Counted from the first letter of the stretch, positions 23,175 to 33,351 are shown. The stretch: 64,000 nucleotides of DNA from Maniola hyperantus (GCF_902806685.2 NC_048546.1:8884534-8948533); one strand, 5' to 3'. Notes: generated by a model from the letters alone, not told the origin. Program-made: numbers and translations.

Positions 23175-23621
23175 CCAGAATAGGGTCTTACTACTGTAGT
23201 AATAAAATGACGTGTTTTTTTATAGCGGCAGTTAATGGGGCTAGAATTCATTATTAAAGAAAATAGTTAAAAAAATCATTTTTTTGATATATTTAAAAAA
23301 AACTATATAAACGTCATGCTGAAACAAAAGCGTCACAACGCGTAAACGACAAATAATTTTAAATTATTTAACATAAAAAATATTTTCCCGCAGAAAGTAT
23401 ACTTACTCTAATTAATTACTTAAATTACTATTTTATGTTTAAAAATTGAAAAAAATTGTCGTTCACGGATTGTGACGTCATTATTCACCTTCCGTACAGC
23501 GTGACGTTCATGCTAAAATAAATGAAAATCATGGTTTTTTAAATTATTTTTCTAGCCCCATAAACTACCGCTATACAAAAAATTACATCATTTTATTACT
23601 ACAGTCCAAGACCCTATTCCA
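23175..23621. mobile_element. Foldback MITE of about 445 bp
   Basis: Left arm AATAGGGTCTTACTACTGTA then GTAATAAAATGACG and TATAGCGGCAGTTAATGGGG pairs with a right arm beginning CCCCATAAACTACCGCTATA and ending CAGTCCAAGACCCTATT, over about 70 bp. The interior is AT-rich and non-coding. Confidence 0.75.
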
Positions 23622-23807
23622 GATTACTGAGTTTAGACTTAGAGGTCTAAGTTTTACTGTCAAAACCGACCAATTTCAAAGTAGGTACTGTCCATTATGG
23701 TGACGGGACATATTATTATTATTTATGTTTGACAGTTTTGACAGTGGAATGCACAACTCCGAGCTCTACTGACATCGATGGATTTGACGAAAGGGGTTTG
23801 AATATTT

Positions 23808-23977
23808 TAGTACAGTACGCGGCAGAAAGTAATGTACATCGGCCTTTAGAAAGACATTTCGGCTTTATAGAGCGCTGTCTCTGTCACTCATACCTATATG
23901 ACGTTTTGTCGGTCTCAATGACAGGGGCAACAAATTTGCTATCTTGTTCTAAATGTACATTACTTTGTACTGTACTA
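23808..23977 (+). mobile_element. Foldback MITE, copy 2 of 2
   Basis: Ends TAGTACAGTAC...AAGTAATGTACA and TGTACATTACTTTGTACTGTACTA are inverted repeats. The interior matches the element at 10181-10345 in opposite orientation. The small frame 23729-23998 is a shadow. Confidence 0.7.
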
Positions 23978-24091
23978 CCTGGCCTGACCTACTTATAATA
24001 TGTTCGCCATTTTCTTTTGTCTTCAAAAGCTATTTTGGAAAAAAGTAAAATGGCGGACTATGTAGGCCAAAATATTCAAAGCCCTTTGTTA

Positions 24092-24228
24092 CAGAGATAG
24101 CTTGCATCATGGGGATGGACATAGGCTACTTTTCATACCGGAAAATCAAACATCTCCCACTATATTATATTTAAAAATCTTTAAACCACTTGGACGAAAT
24201 CGCGGGTGTTATCTAATAACTAAATGTT
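24092..24228 (-). repeat. Repeat family A, partial, diverged
   Basis: TACAGAGATAGCTTGCATC, GGACATAGGCTACTTTTCAT and GGACGAAATCGCGGGTG are the reverse-strand core and 5' end of family A. Confidence 0.6.
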
Positions 24229-24376
24229 TTTTTGAATAGGTTCCTTTTATATTTTTTTTGTAAAAATTTACACTAAAACTTCTAGACAAATATACCTATG
24301 TGTTCATATTTTGACTCTTGCTTATCTACTTGCTAATCTCATTCTCTACATTATTCTAACAAATTCCACAGCTTAC

Positions 24377-24495
24377 CTTGATAACCTTGCGCTCACCATA
24401 TCCGACTACATTGTTGCGCGAATCCCATAAATGCAATCTCGATGTAACATAGAAGGTACCAAACGCTTTTGTTCCCGTCTCCAGTTGTTTCACAC
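24377..24495 (-). CDS. Candidate internal exon of an unknown gene
   Basis: Minus-strand open stretch of 39 codons that reads like real protein (for example GTFYVTSRLHLWDS and NNVVGYGERKVIK) and ends exactly at a consensus donor, AAG|GTAAGC, in phase 0. The frame is closed upstream by a TAA at 24500-24502, so the exon must start just after one of two AGs (24495 or 24498); the pyrimidine tract before them is poor. The sequence is unlike the repeats around it and locally GC-richer. I do not recognise the protein family and found no partner exon. A chance ORF of this length is possible, so confidence is modest. Confidence 0.35.
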
Positions 24496-24619
24496 CTACT
24501 TAGGGCTGCGGGGCGAAGTCTCGTTAACTGAGATTGAAGGCTCGCGGTCGACGCCCGTTTCCTCACATAAAAACCTGATATGCAATATGCTCGCCTATGG
24601 AAGCTCGGTTAAATAACTC

Positions 24620-26300
24620 GACTTACTTCAATGGCATGTCGGCTCTACTATTATTTTGCTAGAAATTTTATTACCGCATGAAAATTTAGTATAGAAATTG
24701 AGTTTTAAGTAGAATTTTATAGCTTTTAGCTAGGTTTTAATAATGCTTTGTAATTTTTTTATTCTCAGTTTCTTTGTTCTTAGTATACATTAATATTCTT
24801 AACTGTAAAATTTCTGTTAGGGTGCATATGGATTAACTGGAAATGATAAACAGATTAACTTAAGAAGAACCATTAAGAAATATTATTTTTGATAGGAAAT
24901 ATATGTAGTTTACACAGTAGGTAATTATTTTATGATATAACAGCCAGTCATCTAAGGTAATGTTGAGTTGGTATTAAATGTATTTGCTAAGATTAAGATG
25001 TTGTTTTTATGTTAGTAAAAAACAGAAGAAACAGATAAACAAGTGAAATTTTTAAAATAAATCATAAAATTCATTAATATTTAATTTAATAATAGACTGA
25101 AATTAACTTTATTCGATTGCTTAGGTATTGCTAATAATATCTTGTTTATACATTTTTAAGGGTTTTTTTCGCTTGATGTAAAATACCCTATTAAGTAAGT
25201 GTAGTATTTTTAAGTATTTAAGTCTCGTATTTACTATTCAGGTGTAGTAATATTAGGTTTTAATTTTAGCATAATTTAAGGTAAGTATAGCCATTCAAAA
25301 AATTGTTTTATTTTAATTTTATTTATTTTGTTTTAGACAAAATTTAAAATGTACTTTACGTTAACATCATTATCTATTCTATATTTGGGTAAAATTTCAC
25401 GTTTAAGTTTAAGATTTATTTCACAATTTGGCACCTTGTTATGAATTTTATGATTTAATGAGTGTAATTTTTTTAATTAAAGTAATTAAAGTAAATAGGA
25501 TATGTTTCATTTTTATTTATGTATATATTATGTATATCTGTCGTATGCCCGATGTATATTTTCATCGTTACCTATTGAATCCCGTTAGATCGAATCCCAT
25601 TGACATAGCGAATCGAAGCGAAATTGTAAACTAATGATTTTAAACTTATTTCGTGGTTTGACATATTTTAATGTAGATAACGGGAACATACCACGATTAA
25701 TATCGACAAGTAAAAACATCAAGTTAATCGTTATATGTACCCGTTATCGTTATATGTACCCGTATATTACGTTATTTACGTACTACATTAAAACTCAAAT
25801 TTGTAAAATTTTACATAGCATTTTTTTAGCATATTTAGTTTTGTCTCCATCCATCATGTAAATCACTTTTACAAATTACGTGTTGGAGATAAACGTTAAT
25901 ATGCTATGTAATATTTTAGGATTTCGATTCTATTCGCTGCTAATGTGCATCGACCATTAGGTGATAAATTTTCAAAAATTCTTTCTTAGTATTTACCTAA
26001 GGTAGGTGAACACTAAAAAAGGATTTTTGAAAACAGAAACTTTTGCATTTCATGCTCCTACTAGACACACATGTAAGTAGAATTTTGACATGTGATTGTA
26101 TTAATAGTTATGCTAAAGACTTATTTAGTTATTTTTGTAATTTTATTGATATAATAATTTATTGTTATTTAGAAATGTAAAATTTGATTTGCTAATACAT
26201 ATTTATTGTTTGCCAAAAATGTAAAATTAATTAGTCTGTATTGTACAATGTGAAATTATTCAGGATGTTTGTCCTTGTAAAATTGTAGTATTATTTTATT
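24620..26300. other. Very AT-rich spacer with one foldback remnant
   Basis: No coding stretch recognised. At 25628-25770 lies a diverged copy of the ACGGGTACATACC foldback element, in which CGTTATATGTACCCGT is duplicated in tandem (about 25729-25760). The rest resembles untranslated or intergenic DNA; part of it could belong to a longer Tollo 3' UTR. Confidence 0.4.
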
Positions 26301-26311
26301 TCACTTGGCTC

Positions 26312-26317
26312 AATAAA
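26312..26317 (+). terminator. Plus-strand AATAAA facing the Tollo poly(A) signal
   Basis: CAATAAATATAAAAC on the plus strand, 42 bases from the minus-strand signal and facing it. It would fit the end of a converging transcript, but no plus-strand gene was recognised upstream, and AATAAA is common in AT-rich DNA. Confidence 0.2.
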
Positions 26318-26359
26318 TATAAAACTATGAAAAAAACTAAGTTTCATTTAAAATCGTAT

Positions 26360-26365
26360 TTTATT
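26360..26365 (-). terminator. Candidate Tollo poly(A) signal
   Basis: AATAAA on the minus strand (TTTATT on the plus strand), the first after the Tollo stop. A second one lies at 26295-26300. Cleavage would be expected about 15-30 bases further down the minus strand. Confidence 0.45.
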
Positions 26366-26816
26366 CTCTTTATCACTTTTTGACACAGTCCATTTTTGAA
26401 TTTTTACAATAAATAACTTTCGTCATGACTAAATTACAAAATATACATTAATGATACGAAAAATAACTATCTATAACTAATTTATCACAGATTGCGGCAA
26501 CAGCGCCATTTTTAACTACTATTTAAGTATCGTATTAGTCGGCTAGTTTTGTCCAGCAAGCACAGCCTTATTAGGCCTAATACAAGTTTTGTACAAAGAC
26601 AAATCATTAATCATACATTGACCACGTTTGTGATTGACGCTAACTTAAAACGACAAATGCTTTTTGTAATCGGTAATCAAGCTATTTACAATCTTATTCT
26701 ATGACTATTATTAAAAGGTATATTTACAATACATACGATAACCGACTAGGCATCACATTAACACTTATAGTCACTGCACGTCAGTCCACGACACTTCAGT
26801 CTCAGTTCGTTTTAAA
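26366..26816 (-). other. Tollo 3' UTR (probable)
   Basis: AT-rich, non-coding sequence directly after the Tollo stop codon, lacking recognisable repeats. The first AATAAA on the minus strand lies at 26360-26365, which would give a 3' UTR of about 0.45-0.5 kb. A longer UTR reaching into the AT-rich DNA below 26.3 kb cannot be excluded. Confidence 0.5.
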
Positions 26817-29800
26817 CTACACATGGACGGAGAGATTACGAGGCGAGCCTCGTGTTGGCATCTGATGTTGGGTATGGGAGGGGTGTGGGGGCAGCACGGG
26901 ATGGGCGCCGTGCACCGGCGGCGGTGGTAACGCACCCAAATGGTTTCTTGGGTGATGATGTCGATGCATTGGCACGGCGCCGGCTCCCGGGCTCGGCATG
27001 CCCCGACACCTCTGTTTATCAGGAACATCGGGTAACGCGAATCGTAGTTTCTCCCAGAACAATTTGTCACCCCAATTAAAATGCGTATTAGTCTTTAAGT
27101 ACAGTCTTATATCAGGATCTAGGTCCTTTTGGGGCACTTCACCTAGTATCACTACTATGAGTCTTTTTCGTCTATCTCTTAACACTTGATGATGGGCTGA
27201 TTTAAATTCAAAACGACACCATTCGGATTTTATGAAGTTTTCACTGAGCACCATTATAGTGCGACGCGACGATTCTACTGCTTGTATTATATTGTCGGCC
27301 ACATAACCACCCACTGGGAAGTCACGATAGTGCAAGTACAGTTTATAAGGAGGATCTCCGCGTTCTAATACTGGCGCTAGTTTCTCAGTCACCCAGGCTT
27401 CGTCTTTGGAACTATAACTCACAAAAGCGTCGTATAGCTTTTCACGATCGTCACGGTCTATATCACTTGCTTTATAGAACAGCCGCACACCGAATTTGGA
27501 ATGGAACCACACTCTCATTGGTTGTCTATATTTAAAAACAATCGTAATCACAACTAACACTAGTAGGACTGCTCCTAGAGCTACACAAAGCAACGGAATG
27601 TAATCTTGTACTTCTTCATTAGTCATAATGGTTTTTGTAGCTGTCAAATTGCCATTTATACTGTTGTTTATGCTTGGTAATCCAGTGCATATCGTACCAT
27701 TTTCATCACTGATTTGGAAGCCGGAGTTTGTGTCATTGAATATGCTTGCATTGTACATTGCTATTTCTGAGCTGTTAGTTTTTGAATATACACATCGTAT
27801 GCTTGATAAATCGGTTATGGAGCTTACGCGTTTAGTCCATTCCCGAAACATCTCCGTATATTCACAATCACATGACCAAGGGTTTTCAGATAGTGTGATT
27901 GAAGTAATTGCAGGATTGATTTGCCACACTGTTAACGTTACTAATCTGTTATGATGAAGGTGTAGTATTTTCAGCCGTGACATATGATTGAACATTTCTT
28001 TTCCTATTGTTTTGATTTTATTATTGTTTATGTATAATTCACGTAAATTATCTAGGCCGTCAAATTCTTGCCCTTCAACCACTGTCAAGCTATTGTAGTC
28101 TAGGTGTAGAACTTCTAATTCTTTTAATCCATTAAATGTCCTATTGTGAATGTTCTCTATGTGTGATGAATTTAGATACAGTATTTTCAATCTTTTTCTG
28201 CCGATAAATGCGTGACTTGGTAAAACTTTTATATCATTGCCATCCAAATACAGCTGCGTGGCCTCCATTGGTATTCTTTCAGGTAATGAATTAATATATC
28301 CAGCATTAGAACATTCCACAACGTTGGCAGACCACGACTGATCATGATAACAAGTGCAATTGTTTGGGCATGTCATTTCACAGTCACATGCGTCAAAATC
28401 ACAACAGTGACAGAGTGCAAAGCAATGGAAATCGTATTTACATAAAAACTGGTGTGGAGCAGCTTCTACTAATGGTACGTATGCATTACCACGGTTGTAG
28501 AGCAATTTACAGTAAATGCTGTCCAAGTCCATTAACTTAGGTTGAGTCCGAGCTCTATTTCCAGTATTTATTTTTTGTAACCACTCCATTGTACAGTCGC
28601 ATTCTAATGGATTTCCTCCAATAAAAAACTCTGGTACTGATTTATCTTGCGGAACAGCAGATATTCTTAAAGAGTTCGGGTCCAAACTTGTTATTTTGTT
28701 TCCGTACAAATCCACTCTAGTTAAATTGGGTTTCTTAAAGAACGTGTAGGACTGAACTTTGGATATTAAATTGTCATTCAAATACAGCATCTCCACAGAG
28801 TTAGGTATTGCACTTCCAGTAATCTCCGTTAACCTATTAGAACTGGCGTCGAAAGTACTAAGCGATAGCTGAGATTCAATTTCAAAGTAATTCCCAAGTT
28901 CAGCAATTCTGTTAGCGTGAATGTCCAGCCACTGCAATCCAGTTGGAATCATAGCGTAATCGAACCATTCTAGGCGATTATCGGAAATGTTCAACCATAC
29001 CAAATTAGGTAACTTGGCGAAAAGTCCGCCAATGTCGGTCAAGTAATTTCCATCTAGTCTTATTGCTTGTAAGTTAATATTTCCATCAAAAGCGCCGGCT
29101 TCTATTTTGTGAATTTTATTTCTAGAGAGGTTTAAAATTTTCAGTGATGTCATTTTGTCAAATACGCCCTTGCTGATGTTTCCAATATTGTTTTCAGTTA
29201 GTCGCAATCCGTACATCTGTTGCATTGTCATAAAAGAAGCATTTTCGATGCTTACTATTAAATTTTCTCCGAGATCTAGGGTTTTCAATTGAGGTATTTC
29301 TTTCAAGGCTATAGGAACTTCGTCTAATCGATTTCCATTTATGTGTAAATCTTGTAAAGAAGTGCAGTTGCGCAAGGCATGCGGGTGTATTTTTGAAATG
29401 CGGTTGCTGTCAATGGATAAGACAGATAAAACCGGCAAGCCAATGAATGAAAAACTTTCAACGTTTGTGAGTCTATTATTTGATAATATTAACGTATGTA
29501 AATTGCTAAGCGAGCTAAAAACGTTTTCTGAAATGTGCTCAATAAAATTATCTTGCATTTTCAGTATTTGTAGGTTATGTAAATCTCTAAATAGTGCAAT
29601 TTCCATTTTTGACACTCTGTTATGAGAAAAGTCTAGAAATACTAGGCGTTTTAATCCAGAAAATGTGGAAGTATTTATCCAATCTGAGGTTAATTCGTTG
29701 TAAGACAAATCCAAAACTAGTAGTTGAAACAGATCGCTAAATAATCCAGGCGCTAGTACTGTAATTGTATTGTTATTTAAGTAAATTTCTTTTAATTCCT

Positions 29801-30653
29801 TCGTATCACTAAATAGTTCAGGTGGCAAGCTAGTCAGCTGATTGTCAGAAAATCTAATAGTAGTTAACGAAATAAGTCCTTCAAGAGCTCTATCTGCCAC
29901 AGAATTGAGACCATTTCCTTGCAAGTACAATTTCTGCAGTCTTCTTAAGCCTGAGAGGAGGCCCGGTGGCAGGGTATCGATAACATTCCGCGACAAGTCT
30001 AGGACTAATAAGTTATCCCCACATTTCTCTGTTGGATGTCGGTGTGCTGTTGAAAATTGAAAATGACTGATATCTCTCATTCTGTTACCAGTTACGTTCA
30101 AATATTCCAGGTTCCGTAATGAGCAAAGCGCGCCCTCAGGAAACGTCAACATATTATTTTCACTGAGGTCTAATCGTTCCAGGTTCTGTACATCTCTCGA
30201 AAATGCGGTAGGTGTAATTTCTAGTGACATTGTAGACCAGTCGGTATTGTGAGTTCTTATAGTCAGATTCCTAAGTTCACGGAGACCGGTGAAAGCCCCA
30301 TCAGAAAGATTTCCTATTTTGCAGTATTCAATTGTTAGTTCCCGCAACTCTATTAGCTGTCGAAAGCTCCCGGGTGAGAGAGAGCTTTGAAAGAAAAGGG
30401 CATCGCTGCATTCAAGGCGCAGTCGCACAGTGAGATGTGGTTGGATGGCACTGAAGTTAGTGTTTTCTAATTCGCTATTTATGGTTCTTAATCGGCATTG
30501 TAATGCAACACCGGAGTCTTCGTCGTCAGTAGTCCAGCGGCATTCATCAGGCGCTTGATAACGCGCCCCTGTCGTTGCCGACAAAGAAGCGCTCCAAGCG
30601 GGCAAAACAGCGCTAAGCGCCAATACAGCGCTCGTAAACCACATCAGACACAT
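26817..30653 (-). CDS. Tollo: Toll-like receptor Tollo (Toll-8), complete, intronless
   Basis: Single-pass cell-surface receptor of the insect Toll-8/Tollo class, 1,278 residues from the ATG at 30653. Residues 1-22 form a signal peptide ending WSA. The YQAPDECRW motif follows at about 32-40, then a long leucine-rich-repeat block to about 670, a cysteine cap (NPLECDC, about 681-740), a cysteine cluster (CHCCDFDACDC, about 748-758) leading into CPNNCTC, a second short LRR block (about 797-920), a second cap (NPWSCDC, about 924-990), a transmembrane helix (about 1019-1040) and a TIR domain (about 1073-1210) with YDAFVSYSSKDE, RDFPVGG and the FW box. The tail of about 65 residues is rich in His and Pro. 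The fly Tollo coding region is also intronless and the match holds throughout, which separates it from Toll-6 and Toll-7. The frame opens 24 bases further upstream only at a GTG; the first in-frame ATG has the context AAAACAATG and starts directly on the signal peptide, so I chose it. Known fly roles are planar cell polarity, neural glycosylation signalling and damping of epithelial immunity. Confidence 0.96.
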   Translation of the reverse strand: MCLMWFTSAVLALSAVLPAWSASLSATTGARYQAPDECRWTTDDEDSGVALQCRLRTINSELENTNFSAIQPHLTVRLRLECSDALFFQSSLSPGSFRQLIELRELTIEYCKIGNLSDGAFTGLRELRNLTIRTHNTDWSTMSLEITPTAFSRDVQNLERLDLSENNMLTFPEGALCSLRNLEYLNVTGNRMRDISHFQFSTAHRHPTEKCGDNLLVLDLSRNVIDTLPPGLLSGLRRLQKLYLQGNGLNSVADRALEGLISLTTIRFSDNQLTSLPPELFSDTKELKEIYLNNNTITVLAPGLFSDLFQLLVLDLSYNELTSDWINTSTFSGLKRLVFLDFSHNRVSKMEIALFRDLHNLQILKMQDNFIEHISENVFSSLSNLHTLILSNNRLTNVESFSFIGLPVLSVLSIDSNRISKIHPHALRNCTSLQDLHINGNRLDEVPIALKEIPQLKTLDLGENLIVSIENASFMTMQQMYGLRLTENNIGNISKGVFDKMTSLKILNLSRNKIHKIEAGAFDGNINLQAIRLDGNYLTDIGGLFAKLPNLVWLNISDNRLEWFDYAMIPTGLQWLDIHANRIAELGNYFEIESQLSLSTFDASSNRLTEITGSAIPNSVEMLYLNDNLISKVQSYTFFKKPNLTRVDLYGNKITSLDPNSLRISAVPQDKSVPEFFIGGNPLECDCTMEWLQKINTGNRARTQPKLMDLDSIYCKLLYNRGNAYVPLVEAAPHQFLCKYDFHCFALCHCCDFDACDCEMTCPNNCTCYHDQSWSANVVECSNAGYINSLPERIPMEATQLYLDGNDIKVLPSHAFIGRKRLKILYLNSSHIENIHNRTFNGLKELEVLHLDYNSLTVVEGQEFDGLDNLRELYINNNKIKTIGKEMFNHMSRLKILHLHHNRLVTLTVWQINPAITSITLSENPWSCDCEYTEMFREWTKRVSSITDLSSIRCVYSKTNSSEIAMYNASIFNDTNSGFQISDENGTICTGLPSINNSINGNLTATKTIMTNEEVQDYIPLLCVALGAVLLVLVVITIVFKYRQPMRVWFHSKFGVRLFYKASDIDRDDREKLYDAFVSYSSKDEAWVTEKLAPVLERGDPPYKLYLHYRDFPVGGYVADNIIQAVESSRRTIMVLSENFIKSEWCRFEFKSAHHQVLRDRRKRLIVVILGEVPQKDLDPDIRLYLKTNTHFNWGDKLFWEKLRFALPDVPDKQRCRGMPSPGAGAVPMHRHHHPRNHLGALPPPPVHGAHPVLPPHPSHTQHQMPTRGSPRNLSVHV

Positions 30654-30891
30654 TGTTTTCCTTTCACTGAACTTCACTTTAACTTATGCATAGTTTTGTT
30701 TATAATTTTTAACACTTAAATTGCACATAATCGCATTACGTTTATAATCTCAACGAGGCGAAAGAGCGCACACGTTTAACCGGCCACTCAACTTCTTATT
30801 CCGCGTAAGTACTAATTGGACAAGATCGTGCTCGTCGCTCGATAACGAGGAACGTGACGCGCACGTCCGCGCCGAGGTCTGGGGTGGAACT
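30654..30891 (-). other. Tollo 5' leader with three upstream ORFs
   Basis: If transcription starts at the initiator near 30891 without splicing, the leader is about 238 nt. It contains three upstream ATGs, each closed before the main start: 30736-30716 (6 codons), 30728-30684 (14 codons) and 30691-30674 (5 codons). Such uORFs usually lower translation of the main ORF. A leader intron is possible and would change this picture. Confidence 0.4.
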
Positions 30892-30893
30892 GA
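30862..30893 (-). promoter_or_regulatory. Candidate Tollo core promoter (Inr, TATA-less)
   Basis: The minus strand reads GGAGTCAGTTCC, an arthropod initiator (TCAGTY) with the A at 30891. No TATA box lies about 30 bases upstream. A DPE-like GGACGTG follows at +24 to +30, close to but 4 bases short of the usual +28 position. The surrounding 150 bp is strongly GC-rich compared with the window. Confidence 0.4.
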
Positions 30894-31330
30894 CTCCGAG
30901 TAAAACCTGCGCTGCGCTCGCGCACAAGGCCGTGCCGGTTCACGCGTTCCAACAGGTAAATCGACGCCCGGGGCTAAAACGTTCTATCCGCCTCGTGTGA
31001 TGCTTTACCTTTCGCTCTACTCACTTCACGAAGGAGCTTGTCAGAAAAATACACCGAATGCACACATTGATATGTTACACACAACACTAGGTAAGAAAAC
31101 CGCTTTTTGTACGGCTCGGGCGTGCTTTTAGTAGAATGAGTGCGAGTGAGACAGGCGAGTGGTTGCGGGGTAAGCTCGCAGAGCTTGGTGGGGAGTTCGA
31201 CAGCTGCCCAGGTAGTGCGCTGGCGCATTGCTGAGGTCGCCGCTTGTGAGCGCCGCGCTAATAGAATTGTATTGCGAACGTTTAAAGAATGCTGCCATAC
31301 TGTTTACTCATCATACTTAATGAAATGAAA
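30894..31330. other. GC-rich region upstream of Tollo
   Basis: About 430 bp of GC-richer DNA without repeats directly upstream of the presumed promoter. It is open in several frames on both strands but shows no recognisable protein. It probably holds proximal promoter sequence. The GC content drops sharply after about 31300. Confidence 0.35.
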
Positions 31331-32689
31331 AGTTATTTTGCCTCATTATTTTAATTTTCAGCAATAAACTAATTGCCATGACTGTGCATTTTTAAGGTTT
31401 AAGTGCCGATTATATTTTATTATGTACTGTTTTTAGACCAATTTCAACAAATACACTGGTATACTTAGTGTTAGAACAGGTAGGTAGATAGGTAGGTAAA
31501 TTCAAGTCTTTTTTTAAATAATAAATAAATAAATAATCTTTTATTTCAGACCAGTTCTAGTCCATAATTAAAATTTACAACTATATATTTACTATTATAT
31601 ATTTACTATTTAAACTGTACCATTACTGAAGTGATAACATAGGTACGTGTAGGTGCTTATGTAGTGGATTCATATAGCTACCAATATTTCTTATCGATAT
31701 ACCTAGGTACCTACCGACATAGTTGTATTTAGATCTTTAGAAATGATTATACTTACCTTGGTGCCTTTTTGGTATACATACACTACCTACTTACGTCTGA
31801 TTAGGATACATAGGTAGGTAGGTATTTATGTATGTATTTACAATCTGAATCAAATTAAATTAAATTTTATTTTAATTTAATTCAATAAAAAAGAAAAACT
31901 AGTTTTTAAATAAATGTAAGTAATTAAAGTACCTACTTACATAACTTCATCATCATCATGATCAACCCATAGCCGGCGCACTAGCGGACTGGGAGTGCGG
32001 ATTATAAAAGGTATACCTTAGAGTCCAAGTAATTTAGAAAAGTTACTCTTTTATTAAAACGATTCCTACATGCTACTCCTACTGCAAATTGCTTAAACTA
32101 AATTGCAGTTTCTGAGAATGCAGGCCCTAATCGCCCTTTATTTAAGTTAAACGATTTTGATATAATTTCTCGCTATTCCACGTGTAACCCGTAATCAAAT
32201 TAAACATCTAAACATTATGTGTTTTGGGAAGACGTTCATTTTGTAGAAAGCATTTTATTAAACAAATTGTGGTGGGAGTTTAAATTTAAACGGATTTTGA
32301 ACGATTAATCTCATCAGTTAGTAATATTATGAGTTATGTATCTTAAAATGTAGTCGTCTAATCGATGAAAAGGTCATGGTAATTCAGGCAATTTAAATTT
32401 TAAACAAAAAACATTTAACATTTTCCAAACTTTTTCATTAGGTAGCTGGTAGCTACGTACTAGTAGGTACAGTACATATTTTACTAAAGTCTTGACTCAT
32501 AAGCATCATAATATGCAGTAGATCCAGAGGTTTTATTTTGTTGTATTTCAAAATAGGTGTTTCATAGCGTCAACTGTAGCAATATTTGACGCCTGCCAGT
32601 GACGTTGAAGCCTCGACATTTTGTTACAAGTTCCCCTGTCGTGAACTGTGGTCATACGCAAAAAGGTTCCTGAATTTTGAATTATTATG
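31331..32689. other. No gene seen; TAGG-type short tandem patches
   Basis: Contains GTAGGTAGATAGGTAGGTAA (31480-31499) and ATAGGTAGGTAGGTA (31810-31824), and at 31953-31995 a fragment of the ATCATCATC repeat. Otherwise AT-rich with no coding evidence. Confidence 0.4.
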
Positions 32690-32762
32690 TCCTAACGTAC
32701 TCTTAAAGAGTTTTAGAATACCCAAATCCACGCGGACGAAGTCATGGGAAAAAGTTAGCTGG
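32690..32762 (-). repeat. Repeat family A, 5' end only
   Basis: CCAAATCCACGCGGACGAAG then GTCATGGGAAAAAGTTAGCT is the reverse strand of the family A start. Confidence 0.55.
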
Positions 32763-33351
32763 TTAAATAAATACCTACCTACCTACCTATAATCTAATGT
32801 TATATCTAGGTATAATGCTATATGTAGGTATCTATTAAGTACCTATTTATTTGCCTTTTGTTCGAGGGTATTTCTTACAGTGTTAGGATACTTGTCTAAT
32901 CTCGAAGAATGTTTTATTTGTATCCTTTGTTATCCTGATGCAGATAATATTACATTAGGCCTTAGGGCTGAGTAAAAAAAAATCAAGAAGCTGACCAAAC
33001 GGCGTGCCTCGGGCCTTCTCGGACATAATTTCCTTTACCTGGATTGGAAGAATAATGCCAAATGCAATTGTTTGCGGTTGCTTGCAGCTGATGTAATAAT
33101 ACGACATAAAACAAGCTTATTGACAGCTGACATGTTTGCTTTTTCCAAATTGCTAAAATTACCTATACGGTAATTGTATACGGTAACTAACTGAGTAGAT
33201 GGTATTATATTACAAATCAAAAGTTATGTCGATTAACGACTTATCTGGTGATTTTAGACTTCGTTCGAATTCGCCACAAATTCGCTAACTGTACCTACTA
33301 ATAAATTAAAAAAAACCGTTTTATTTATTAACAAAACTAGAGGAAATAGGT
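32763..33351. other. No gene seen
   Basis: AT-rich; short CCTACCTACCTACCTATAA tandem at 32775-32793. Nothing else recognised. Confidence 0.4.

Noticed and set aside
27628..27954. 108-codon plus-strand ORF within Tollo
   Set aside because: Antisense shadow of the receptor coding sequence; the same holds for the ORFs at 29341-29625, 29842-30060 and 26771-27070.
30654..30677. N-terminal extension of Tollo from a GTG codon
   Set aside because: GTG is not a normal start in animal nuclear genes; an ATG with good context follows eight codons later at the signal peptide.
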